A DNA stretch of 64,000 bases, taken from positions 16,681-80,680 of the forward strand of contig DAOSNS010000017.1 of assembly GCA_035373625.1 (NCBI GenBank), in the 5' to 3' direction. Position numbers and translations under genes: made by a program. The DNA comes from DSWT01 sp035373625 (lineage in GTDB: Bacteria; Chloroflexota; Anaerolineae; B4-G1; SLSP01). Shown here piece by piece: positions 17,167-24,878 of the stretch (the stretch's first letter is position 1; every line of letters begins with the position of its first letter). The notes beneath the pieces are model-generated. The model was not told the origin of the DNA and made no database searches. It saw only the letters and a program-made list of their open reading frames with translations.

Positions 17167-17420
17167 GGTCTGGATCGCCAGATCAAAACGGGGATCTGAC
17201 GATCCCCTCGAAGCCATCGGCNNNNNNNNNNNNNNNNNNNNNNNNNNNNNNNNNNNNNNNNNNNNNNNNNNNNNNNNNNNNNNNNNNNNNNNNNNNNNNN
17301 NNNNNNNNNNNNNNNNNNNNNGGTCTGGATCGCCAGATCAAAACGGGGATCTGACGATCCCCTCGAAGCCATCGGCGGGGTCTGGATATCGCCAGATCAA
17401 AACGGGGATCTGACGATCCC
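17167..17420. repeat. About 57-bp tandem repeat interrupted by assembly gap
   Basis: Units starting GGTCTGGATC begin at 17167, 17322 and 17379. The last pair gives a 57-bp period, and the third copy has a 2-nt insertion. Each contains a perfect hairpin GGGGATC-TGAC-GATCCCC. No gene lies in 17110-17515; apart from this array and the gap I see nothing there. It lies just 5' of the PrsW-like gene. Confidence 0.85.
17222..17321. other. Assembly gap (100 N)
   Basis: There are exactly 100 Ns between two copies of the 57-bp repeat. Real length and copy number are unknown. Confidence 0.98.
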
Positions 17421-17515
17421 AAATCCAATGGCCCTAATTGAGAATCCCATAGCCAGCGTTCTTTTTCCAGATAATCAGGGAGCAGCACGGTCAGAGGCCG
17501 GCCACAGCCTGGCCT

Positions 17516-18319
17516 CTACTCGATCACCACCGCATCGAGGTTTTCCTTCGGCTGCGGATAGCGCATGTTGAGATTTTCCAGCGTCCGCACCAACACCTCG
17601 CTGATGATGAGATCGCGGTACCACTTCCGATTAGAGGGGACGATATACCACGGCGCCCATTCAGTGCTGGTCTCGCTGAGGACAACTTCATAAGCGCGCA
17701 TGTACTCATCCCACAGGGCACGTTCACCGAGATCGCCGATGTTGAATTTCCAGCGCTTATCCGGCTCGTCGAGGCGCGCCTGCAAGCGGGCTTTTTGCTC
17801 ATCCTTGCTGATGTGAAGGAAAAATTTGAGGATCGTGGTGCCTTCTTCGGCCAGCATGCGCTCGAAATCGTTGATATGCGCATAACGCCGCCCCCATACT
17901 TCCGGCGGGACAAGATTATGCACACGCACCACCAGCACATCCTCGTAGTGACTGCGGTTGAAGATCACCATTTCACCCTTTCCAGGTGTATGCTTGTGAA
18001 CGCGCCACAGGTAATCGTGTGCCAGCTCTTCCGGCGTGGGGGCTTTGAAGCTCGCCACCCTCACCCCCTGCGGATTGACGCCGTCGAAGACATGGCGGAT
18101 CACGCCATCTTTGCCACCGGTATCCATCGCTTGCAGCACGATGAGCAGCTTATGTTTGCCTTCGGCATAGAGTAGCTCTTGCAATCCCTCCAAACGGCGG
18201 TTGAGTTTCTCCACCGCCTTTTGCCCCTCGGACTTACCGCCCTCAAAAGCAGATTTATCGTCGGGATCCCATTCCTGCAAATTCACCTGTGTTCCCGGTT
18301 CTACGCGATAAATGTCCAT
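17516..18319 (-). CDS. ppk2: Polyphosphate kinase 2 family phosphotransferase
   Basis: The 267-aa, single-domain protein phosphorylates nucleotides with inorganic polyphosphate in the cytoplasm. Walker A is 'AMDTGGKDG' (64-72) with K70. The Walker B-like motif is 'FNRSHYEDVLVVRVH' (120-134), and the lid region is 'RWKFNIGDLGERALWDEYM'. The 'RHVFDGVNPQGVRVASFK' block and the FNRSHYED form point to the polyP:AMP/ADP (class II/III) branch rather than to fused two-domain enzymes; the exact class cannot be settled by eye. AAGGAGG lies 7 nt before the ATG. It stands alone, with repeat DNA on both sides. Confidence 0.9.
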   Translation of the reverse strand: MDIYRVEPGTQVNLQEWDPDDKSAFEGGKSEGQKAVEKLNRRLEGLQELLYAEGKHKLLIVLQAMDTGGKDGVIRHVFDGVNPQGVRVASFKAPTPEELAHDYLWRVHKHTPGKGEMVIFNRSHYEDVLVVRVHNLVPPEVWGRRYAHINDFERMLAEEGTTILKFFLHISKDEQKARLQARLDEPDKRWKFNIGDLGERALWDEYMRAYEVVLSETSTEWAPWYIVPSNRKWYRDLIISEVLVRTLENLNMRYPQPKENLDAVVIE

Positions 18320-18353
18320 TGTAACCTCCTTGAGAAATGGTGATTAGGAATTC

Positions 18354-18417
18354 GGAATTGGGGATTAGGGGTTTGGAACGTTTGTGGGATACTGCCCAAT
18401 CCCTAATCCCCAGTTCC
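18354..18417. repeat. ATTAGGG/ATTGGGG heptamer array with inverted copy (hairpin)
   Basis: The left arm GGAATTGGGGATTAGGG (18354-18370) pairs with CCCTAATCCCCAGTTCC (18401-18417), differing at one position. The words repeat with a 7-bp period from about 18342. They resemble the STRR heptamers known from heterocystous cyanobacteria. It lies in the 5' leader of ppk2. Confidence 0.75.
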
Positions 18418-18549
18418 AAATCCCTCTAAATAGAAATTGTCGCGGGCCAACCATCATAGTTGTAAACCTCTGTTGATCAAGTTATACGACAATTGGCCGT
18501 AAATACAATTGAAACGGTCCACAGGTTGAAGCGCGGGGCGGTATAACAA

Positions 18550-18577
18550 AAATGGCCGACTTATCAGTCGGCCATTT
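18550..18577 (-). terminator. Rho-independent terminator after tRNA-Pro
   Basis: A perfect 11-bp stem AAATGGCCGAC/GTCGGCCATTT with a 6-nt loop is followed on the minus strand by T's. It starts 14 nt past the tRNA 3' end. Confidence 0.85.
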
Positions 18578-18590
18578 CTCATATCCTTAG

Positions 18591-18665
18591 TCGGGGCGGA
18601 CGGATTTGAACCGTCGACCTCTACAACCCCATTGTAGCGCCCTAGCCAAGCTGGGCTACGCCCCG
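18591..18665 (-). tRNA. tRNA-Pro (anticodon GGG)
   Basis: The 75-nt cloverleaf folds completely. The acceptor CGGGGCG pairs with CGCCCCG; the D stem is GCCC/GGGC; the anticodon stem CTACA/TGTAG encloses loop ATGGGGT, giving anticodon GGG. The variable loop is AGGTC, the T arm GACGG-TTCAAAT-CCGTC, and the discriminator is A. CCA is not encoded. It has its own promoter upstream and terminator downstream. Confidence 0.96.
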
Positions 18666-18677
18666 TTGACGGTCGAG

Positions 18678-18705
18678 ATGATACCATAGTTAAGAAGATT
18701 GTCAA
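18678..18705 (-). promoter_or_regulatory. Promoter of tRNA-Pro
   Basis: A consensus TTGACA, 16-nt spacer and TATCAT lie 12 nt before the mature tRNA 5' end. The -35 box is 2 nt past the stop codon of the hybrid kinase gene. Confidence 0.75.
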
Positions 18706-18707
18706 AC

Positions 18708-21700
18708 TTAAGGAGCAAGCGGCGCAGCCAAAGCCTGCGCCAGCACCTCGGAGAGTTCCTGCAGGTCGGGGGGCTTCTGTACCCAACCGACAACGCCGGA
18801 TGCACGCAGGGAATCCACTTCCCTCTCCAACGGATGCCCGCTCATGACCACAAGGGGCACAGGCAAGGCACGTTGGCGCAAGGCCGCCGCCAACGCCTTG
18901 CCGCTCATCTCCGGCATCACCAGGTCACTCAAGACCAGGGCAATTTCGCCGGGATGTTGCGCCACAATGTCCAACGCCTCTTTGCCGTTCGTCGCTTCCA
19001 GGGGACGATACTGCAACATCTCCAGGGCAGCCACAATGGCCGAACGGGTTGTCGGATTATCTTCCACCACCAGAATCGTCTCGCCGTGGCCAAAAGACAA
19101 AGTTTCGGACACAGATGCCGGTGCAACAGGCTCGATCTGGAGCGCCGGCAAATAGATCGAGAAGGTCGTCCCCGCACCGACCTGGGTTTTGACGTCAATC
19201 CGCCCATCATGCGACATAACAATCCCGTACACCTGCGCCAATCCCATGCCACTGCCCTTGCCCGGCTCTTTGGTGGTGAAGAACGGATCGTAAATGTGCG
19301 GCAGGATTTCTTCAGGGATGCCCATGCCGGTATCGCTCACGTCCACACGTATCCACTCGCCGGGCGGCTCCATATCGGCGAGGTACAACCGCGTCAGGTT
19401 GATGCGCAATTCGCCGCCTTCGGGCATGGCGTCCCGTGCGTTCAGTACCAGGTTCATGAATACCTGCTGCATCCGCGTCTGATCGGCTTTGACAAAGTAA
19501 GCCTCTGAGCCATACGTCAGCGTAATCCGAATCGTCTCCGGCAATGTGCGTTCCCAGAGTTTCACCTGCTCGGTCAACAAGGCCGCCAGGTCTACGGGTT
19601 GCCGATCCAGCACGGCCCGGCGGCCAAAATCGAGGATCTGGTCAATGAGGTCGGCGGCCCGATGGGCCTGTTCCACAATGACGGTCAAACGCTCGCGCAG
19701 TTGAGGGGACAGGCTGGGCATCCGCAGGGATATCTGACTGTAAAGGACAATGCCCGCGAGGATGTTATTGAAGTCGTGGGCGATGCCGGCTGCCAGTTGT
19801 CCGAGGCTGGCCAGACGTTCCTGACGTTCGAGTTGTTGACGCACGGCGCGTTCCTGCGTGGCCTCATGAATGACCAACACCCATTGCTCCGGTTCAGGGC
19901 CGTTAGCCACAGGCCGGGCAATGATCTCCAGGAAACGGTCACCGACCGTGACCTCATGGCGCAATCCCTGGGGCGGGGAGGTGAGCAATTCGGACAAGGG
20001 GCGGTTGCCCAACTGCGTCAACTGGGTGTTGACATCAACACCCAAAGACTCAAGCAGGGATTCGGCGACCGGATTGGCCAGCAAGACCCAACCGCGCGCA
20101 CTCAAAAGCAACACGCCTTCGGGCACGGTGTCTATGATGTCCTGCACCTGGCGGGCCTGCGCCTGAATCTGAGCCAGCAGTTGTTCGGTCGCCGTGAGCG
20201 CCACACGCAATCGTTCTTCGCTCTTTTGCAGCGCTTCCTCCGTTCGCACACGCTCATCCGCTTCAAGGCAAAAGGAAATATACGTTGCCAGCGTCAACGC
20301 CAGTTGTTCTTCCTCAGGCAGCCAACGGCGTTTTTCACCGACATGTTCGAAGCTCAGCAGAGCCGTCAAACGCCCGCGCATCCAGATCGGCGCATCCAGG
20401 AGTGAATGGATGTCGTAAGCATCGTAATAAGCGGCAGGAATCTCGCAAGTGCGTGGATCGGTGCGCACGTCGTAGGCGGCGACGACACTGCCAATCTTAT
20501 GGCTGGCCGTGTAGGTCGGGAACTCAGCAGCACGCAGTTTCTCCCCTGCGCTGTACTCATTCGTACTCAACGTGTACAGGCAACGACACTCGATTTCGGT
20601 ATATTCCTGCGTGTAAACCCAAATACTGGTCCTTTCGGTACCCATCACATGGGCAGAGAGCCGGGCAATGAGTCGAAGATTCTCATCCAACGTTCCCTGG
20701 AAAAATTGCCCACCGCCGATCAATTCTGACAGCAGGCCGGCATAGCGACGGTGTCGCTGTTCATTTTCACGGAGCAAGGCTTCGGCTTGTTTACGTTCAG
20801 TGATATCGTGGACAATCGAATACAACAACGCGCGCCCTTTCATAGAAATCGGGCCACTGAACATCTCCACGTCGCGGATCGTGCCATCAGCCCGGCGGTG
20901 ACGGAAATAGAATTGATGACGCTGCTGGTTGCGCGCCAGGTTCATTTCGGCCTGCACTTCCTCCGGCGATAAGGTGTTGATGTCGCTGATCTTTTTCTGC
21001 CGGAGTTCTTCGCACGTCCATCCGTAGTATTTTTCCGCCGCCGGATTGGCATCCACAATCGCGCCGCCATCGGGGTCAATGAGCAGCATCACGGCATGGT
21101 TGTTGTTGAATAAACTGCGATAGCGCGCCTCGCTCTCACGCAGGGCCTCTTCGGCCTGCTTACGCTCGGTGATGTCGCGGGTGATAGAAAGAATGTGCGG
21201 AACTCCATGAAGCATGATGACCCTGGCAGACATCAAGCCGATACGCACATCACCGTTTTTGCAGCGGAAACGCGCTTCCAGATTCTCATAGTAGCCGCGC
21301 GTTCTTAACCCCTCCAGCAACTTCTGCCGATCGGCAGGATCATACCAGATTTGTATGTCCAGAGAACTTTTGCCGATGACATCCTCAGAGGTGTAGCCGG
21401 TGAGTGTCGTGAATCCTTCGTTGACATTCACATATAGACCATCTGCCATCCGGTTGATGTTGATAGCATCCGGGCTGGTATGAAAGGCCAGGCGAAAGCG
21501 TTCTTCGCTCTCTCGCAACGTCGCATCGGCTTGCACCAGCCGCCAGGCACGCAAGCGTACTTCATGGCGTAAGAACCAGATCACCCCCACCGCAACAAGC
21601 AACAAAACGCCGGTGATTACCACCCCCCAACGCAAATAGGAGGGGAGTGGAGACGCAACCGGCCGTTCCGTCCAACGGCTCAGTGTCTTGTAGTAAAACG

Positions 21701-22478
21701 ACCCCGGCGTCGCCATCCAGGTTTCCAAATGGCGATCAATGGCCTCCAAAAGGTCCGCATTATGGCCTTCAGCGGTTGCATAATGCAGGGTGACCGCGCT
21801 GAACACGACCGCCGTTTTGAGCAAGCCGTACTGTTTGTAAAAGTAGTCGCCGAAGAAGGTGTTGGCTATTGCTGCATCTACCTCACCTTTTGCCGCCAGT
21901 TCAAACGCTTCCTCCAATGACGTGGTCGGAACAATCTCGACATCGAATCCAAAGCCGCGCATCATTTGCTCAAAGGTCGTTTGTTGGATGGAGCCACGCA
22001 GCACGGCCACACGCTGTCCCGCCAGGTCAGGAAGCCGATAAATGGTGGTGCGCGGTCGCGCATACACCTGCGACCAGCTTTCGACGACCGGTGTGTGGTG
22101 AAAATCATACAGGATATCGCGTTCAACGGAATAGGCAACATCCGGCATCAAATCAATCTGCCCGGCTTCAAGCGCGGCCAAACAGTCCGACCATTCGCAG
22201 GGGACATAAACCAGCGACCAACCTTCCAGGGCGGCGATTTCCTCCAGAAGATCAATAAACAGTCCTGAGGCCCGGCCTTGCTCATCCATGAACACTTTGG
22301 GCTTGTTTTGATAGACGCCCACACGCACCGTACGCCCTGCCTCAACCAGGCACGCGAGCCTCAAGATCACAAGCAGCGTCAAGAGTATGCCGGCAAGGCA
22401 CGGTTGCCACTTCGGCTTACGCATCGGCGCGCGCCGACGATCCGATCTGCTGATGACCTTCCAGATGTCCATTGCCAC
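18708..22478 (-). CDS. Hybrid sensor histidine kinase: SBP_3 sensor, PAS, GAF, HisKA, HATPase, REC
   Basis: The protein has 1256 aa. In order: membrane helix about 27-46; periplasmic family-3 solute-binding domain about 50-270 ('VRVGVYQNKPKVFMDEQG', 'VAVLRGSIQQTTFE'); second helix about 283-305; two PAS domains (about 320-570, each ending 'DITERKQAE'); GAF about 590-755; a third PAS about 790-890. HisKA has 'AAGIAHDFNNILAG' with H901. HATPase has 'NLVLNARDAMPEGG' and 'DTGMGIPEEILPHIYDPFFTT'. The C-terminal REC has D1185 ('LVLSDLVMPEMSG'). It probably senses an amino-acid-like solute outside and phosphorelays internally; no output regulator is adjacent. The frame opens with GTG at 22478; an ATG 6 nt later (22472) and one at 22424 are alternatives. 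A 12-bp repeat array starts 9 nt upstream. Confidence 0.88.
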   Translation of the reverse strand: MAMDIWKVISRSDRRRAPMRKPKWQPCLAGILLTLLVILRLACLVEAGRTVRVGVYQNKPKVFMDEQGRASGLFIDLLEEIAALEGWSLVYVPCEWSDCLAALEAGQIDLMPDVAYSVERDILYDFHHTPVVESWSQVYARPRTTIYRLPDLAGQRVAVLRGSIQQTTFEQMMRGFGFDVEIVPTTSLEEAFELAAKGEVDAAIANTFFGDYFYKQYGLLKTAVVFSAVTLHYATAEGHNADLLEAIDRHLETWMATPGSFYYKTLSRWTERPVASPLPSYLRWGVVITGVLLLVAVGVIWFLRHEVRLRAWRLVQADATLRESEERFRLAFHTSPDAININRMADGLYVNVNEGFTTLTGYTSEDVIGKSSLDIQIWYDPADRQKLLEGLRTRGYYENLEARFRCKNGDVRIGLMSARVIMLHGVPHILSITRDITERKQAEEALRESEARYRSLFNNNHAVMLLIDPDGGAIVDANPAAEKYYGWTCEELRQKKISDINTLSPEEVQAEMNLARNQQRHQFYFRHRRADGTIRDVEMFSGPISMKGRALLYSIVHDITERKQAEALLRENEQRHRRYAGLLSELIGGGQFFQGTLDENLRLIARLSAHVMGTERTSIWVYTQEYTEIECRCLYTLSTNEYSAGEKLRAAEFPTYTASHKIGSVVAAYDVRTDPRTCEIPAAYYDAYDIHSLLDAPIWMRGRLTALLSFEHVGEKRRWLPEEEQLALTLATYISFCLEADERVRTEEALQKSEERLRVALTATEQLLAQIQAQARQVQDIIDTVPEGVLLLSARGWVLLANPVAESLLESLGVDVNTQLTQLGNRPLSELLTSPPQGLRHEVTVGDRFLEIIARPVANGPEPEQWVLVIHEATQERAVRQQLERQERLASLGQLAAGIAHDFNNILAGIVLYSQISLRMPSLSPQLRERLTVIVEQAHRAADLIDQILDFGRRAVLDRQPVDLAALLTEQVKLWERTLPETIRITLTYGSEAYFVKADQTRMQQVFMNLVLNARDAMPEGGELRINLTRLYLADMEPPGEWIRVDVSDTGMGIPEEILPHIYDPFFTTKEPGKGSGMGLAQVYGIVMSHDGRIDVKTQVGAGTTFSIYLPALQIEPVAPASVSETLSFGHGETILVVEDNPTTRSAIVAALEMLQYRPLEATNGKEALDIVAQHPGEIALVLSDLVMPEMSGKALAAALRQRALPVPLVVMSGHPLEREVDSLRASGVVGWVQKPPDLQELSEVLAQALAAPLAP

Positions 22479-22486
22479 TCTCCCCT

Positions 22487-22880
22487 ACAACCACGGATAC
22501 AACCACGGATACAACCACGGATGTAACCACGGATGTAACCACGGATACAACCACGGATGTAACCACGGATGCAACCACGNNNNNNNNNNNNNNNNNNNNN
22601 NNNNNNNNNNNNNNNNNNNNNNNNNNNNNNNNNNNNNNNNNNNNNNNNNNNNNNNNNNNNNNNNNNNNNNNNNNNNNNNACGGATACAACCACGGATGTA
22701 ACCACGGATGCAACCACGGATGCAACCACGGATACAACCACGGATGTAACCACGGATACAACCACGGATACAACCACGGATGTAACCACGGATGCAACCA
22801 CGGATGCAACCACGGATAGCACCACGGATAGCACCACGGATAGCACCACGGATACAACCACGGATACCACGGATAGCACG
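22487..22880. repeat. 12-bp tandem array, word (A/G)(C/T)AACCACGGAT
   Basis: About 24 visible 12-mers (ACAACCACGGAT, GTAACCACGGAT, GCAACCACGGAT) flank a 100-N gap. They decay at the right end to variants such as GCACCACGGATA. Since 12 is a multiple of 3, all frames stay open across it (TTDV, NHGC, PWLY peptides); I do not regard these as genes. Gene-free 22479-22965 contains only this array and a short unremarkable tail. Confidence 0.92.
22580..22679. other. Assembly gap (100 N)
   Basis: There are exactly 100 Ns inside the 12-bp repeat. True array length is unknown. Confidence 0.98.
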
Positions 22881-22965
22881 GACACTATATGGAGACTACC
22901 TCTCAGGTTTTGCGTGCCCCCGGCGGTCCAAGGCCAGGGGCGAAGCCGAAATCATTGTTGCCCAT

Positions 22966-23751
22966 CTACCATCCCGCCTCGCGCAACAACTGTCGAAGCG
23001 TCGTAAACGCCACGGGTGCTTCCGCTGCCATATCCTGCCATCCTGCCTCGATGGAGATGCGCCCCTCGTAACCACTCGCCTTGAGTGCCCGGAAGAAAGG
23101 CGTGAAGTCGCAGGCTTCGATGCCGGGCGCGCGCCGCGAGGTTGCCGTGGCAATGTGGACGTGGTGCAGCAGCGGGCCATAGGTCACAATCGCGTCGGCA
23201 TCGTTGTCGTCCAAAAGCCAGTGATAGGCATCCACCAGCAAGCGCACATTGGGATGATCCACGGCCTCCACGTAGCGTCCACACTCCGCCACGCCGGTCA
23301 AAATGTTGCACTCACGCTGGTTCAGCGGTTCGACCACCACCACGATGTTGTACCGCTGCGCCAGGGGGCCGATCAGGTCGCCGAATTCGACGAGCTGCTG
23401 CCAGGCGATGCCGCGCTCGAAATCGTCAGGGACGCGCCGCGCACCGCCGGAGCCAAAGACAATCGTATCTATACCGGCCTGCGCCGCGCGCTCGAAAACG
23501 ACCTCGGCATAGGCGGCCAGAGCGTTGCGGTTGATGTCGGGACCGGTCACCCTGAGATTCGCGGGGAGGAAGCAATTCGCCACCACACAGGGCAACGCCG
23601 AGGCCCGAATCCGCGCCAATTCCTGTAGAAAAGCGGCTTCATCCTCGACCGTGGTCTTCAGGTGATTCTGGACGTGCAGTTCCAGAAATTCAAAGCCCGC
23701 CGCAGCTAACACGGGCGCAGCGTTGGGGTCAGCACAAACACCGAGTTTCAT
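22966..23751 (-). CDS. Sugar phosphate isomerase/epimerase-like TIM barrel (AP_endonuc_2 family)
   Basis: The 261-aa protein belongs to the xylose-isomerase-like barrel family. Metal-site residues appear in their usual order: Glu in 'VVVVEPLN', Asp in 'VRLLVDAYHW', His in 'LLHHVHIA', Glu in 'GRISIEAGW'. Members isomerise or epimerise free or phosphorylated sugars, inositols or hydroxypyruvate; the substrate cannot be named. There is no signal peptide. AAGGAGC lies 8 nt before the ATG. A second, diverged family member lies upstream on the same strand (23902-24738) and a third at 60224, so the organism carries several such enzymes. Confidence 0.85.
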   Translation of the reverse strand: MKLGVCADPNAAPVLAAAGFEFLELHVQNHLKTTVEDEAAFLQELARIRASALPCVVANCFLPANLRVTGPDINRNALAAYAEVVFERAAQAGIDTIVFGSGGARRVPDDFERGIAWQQLVEFGDLIGPLAQRYNIVVVVEPLNQRECNILTGVAECGRYVEAVDHPNVRLLVDAYHWLLDDNDADAIVTYGPLLHHVHIATATSRRAPGIEACDFTPFFRALKASGYEGRISIEAGWQDMAAEAPVAFTTLRQLLREAGW

Positions 23752-23836
23752 GGTAAAAGCTCCTTTTCAGAGAATGTGTAATGAGTCATAGAGCCTCATA
23801 TCTCGAAGCTAAAGCACGAGCTAAAAAGGCCAGGGC

Positions 23837-23862
23837 CTTCGGGCTAGAATTCTAGCTCGAAG
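23837..23862. terminator. 26-bp near-perfect palindrome between two epimerase genes
   Basis: CTTCGGGCTAGAA pairs with TTCTAGCTCGAAG with one mismatched position; flanking GGCC/GGGGGC sequence extends the stem imperfectly. It lies downstream of the 23902-24738 gene and upstream of the 22966 gene. A terminator or mRNA-stabilising hairpin is the likely role, though no U-tract follows. Confidence 0.45.
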
Positions 23863-23901
23863 GGGGCTTTGCTCTTTCGGTCCGGCCGCTTTAGAGCCGG
23901 G

Positions 23902-24738
23902 CTAACGGAAAGTCACGCCGATCTCATCCGCCACGCTACGGATGTACTTAGCGGACAGACGGTAATCTTCTTCGGCGTGCAGGTGCTCGATCATCAACGG
24001 CGTATCGGGATCAAGTTTGCTTAACTCGCGCAACAGGGTGCGGTAGTCCAGATACCCCAGGCCAGGGCGGACTTCGTCAAGGTGGGTGGTCAACTTCGTG
24101 GAGAGCAAGGTGTCTTTGGCGTGACAACTGCGGATGTACGGGCCGAGTTTGGCAAACCACTCGCGGATAAGCGCGGCGTTGTCGAAATAGCGTTGCGGGC
24201 TGTTGATGACATTGACCATATCTATGTGGACGGCGAAATGGGGACGGTCAATCGCCGCGATAAGCCGCAGGTAACTGTCGGCACTGTCGGGGTACATCCA
24301 CGGCATAGGCTCCAACGTGTAATACGTGCGTTGAGGTCGAACCGCATCTATGATCGTGCGCACCGTCTCCACGATCATCTCGAAGGTTTCCTCTGTGAAG
24401 TTGGCCGGGTCCGGCCCATCCCACGGCTCTCCCCGTGAGCCGGCAATGTTCACACAACAGCGCGCGCCGATTTCGTCGGCAAGGGCTAATTGTATCTGGC
24501 ATTTCTCCAACGCTGCCGCGCGCGTGATGGCGTCGGCGCTCAACGGATTGTTCCACACGCCGACTTCGGCAATCACAATATCTGCTTTTTCTGCCGCTTT
24601 GGCATAGGCGCGCACGGTCGCCGGGTCTGCATCTGCCGTCACGGGACAATATGCTGCACCGTACCGCTCGCGTTTCAAGGCCACAATCCAATGATCTGGG
24701 GTCATTCCATCTACAAAAACGGGCGCTCCAAGTCGCAT
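23902..24738 (-). CDS. Sugar phosphate isomerase/epimerase-like TIM barrel
   Basis: The protein has 278 aa from the ATG at 24738, which has AGGAGG 6 nt upstream; 75 nt of open frame further 5' are not needed. Barrel-family residues: 'YYTLEPMPWMYPD' (metal Glu), 'FAVHIDMVN' (Asp), 'SCHAKDTLL' (His, Lys-Asp), 'TPLMIEHLHAEEDY' (Glu). The exact substrate is unknown. A promoter with a 17-bp dyad in its spacer sits directly upstream, so this gene looks individually regulated, probably by a sugar-responsive repressor. Confidence 0.83.
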   Translation of the reverse strand: MRLGAPVFVDGMTPDHWIVALKRERYGAAYCPVTADADPATVRAYAKAAEKADIVIAEVGVWNNPLSADAITRAAALEKCQIQLALADEIGARCCVNIAGSRGEPWDGPDPANFTEETFEMIVETVRTIIDAVRPQRTYYTLEPMPWMYPDSADSYLRLIAAIDRPHFAVHIDMVNVINSPQRYFDNAALIREWFAKLGPYIRSCHAKDTLLSTKLTTHLDEVRPGLGYLDYRTLLRELSKLDPDTPLMIEHLHAEEDYRLSAKYIRSVADEIGVTFR

Positions 24739-24771
24739 AACTGGCCTCCTGGTTTTAGTATAGATAGAGTT

Positions 24772-24800
24772 GTTATACACCGAATCTGTAACAGATTCAA
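24772..24800 (-). promoter_or_regulatory. Promoter with operator-like dyad
   Basis: On the minus strand TTGAAT, a 17-nt spacer and TATAAC precede the epimerase gene by about 34 nt. A perfect dyad GAATCTG-TAA-CAGATTC (24782-24798) covers the spacer and overlaps the -35. That is the geometry of a repressor operator; no cognate regulator is identified. Confidence 0.6.
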
Positions 24801-24819
24801 GTCTACAAGGCAATTAACA

Positions 24820-24866
24820 AATGGAGCAGATTTTGTGACGAAATCTGCTCCATTCATTATTTTTTT
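24820..24866 (+). terminator. Strong hairpin with T-tract, probably a bidirectional terminator
   Basis: A perfect 14-bp stem, AATGGAGCAGATTT/AAATCTGCTCCATT, has a 7-nt loop. On the plus strand it is followed by CATTATTTTTTT; on the minus strand by TTGTTAATT. It lies 12 nt past the aminotransferase stop (minus strand), so ending that operon is its likely job although the better T-tract is on the plus strand. Confidence 0.65.
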
Positions 24867-24878
24867 AATCTGCCGGTT

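Noticed and set aside
17107..17488. N-terminal extension of the PrsW-like gene and other frames through the 57-bp repeat
   Set aside because: The extension is repeat-encoded and crosses towards an N gap; a good ribosome binding site precedes the ATG at 17109.
22487..22880. CRISPR array
   Set aside because: The 12-bp units follow each other without spacers, and no cas gene is present.
22472..23006. Open frames giving (TTDV)n, (NHGC)n or (PWLY)n peptides
   Set aside because: A 12-bp repeat is a multiple of 3, so every frame stays open. The frames cross an N gap and have no proper start or end.
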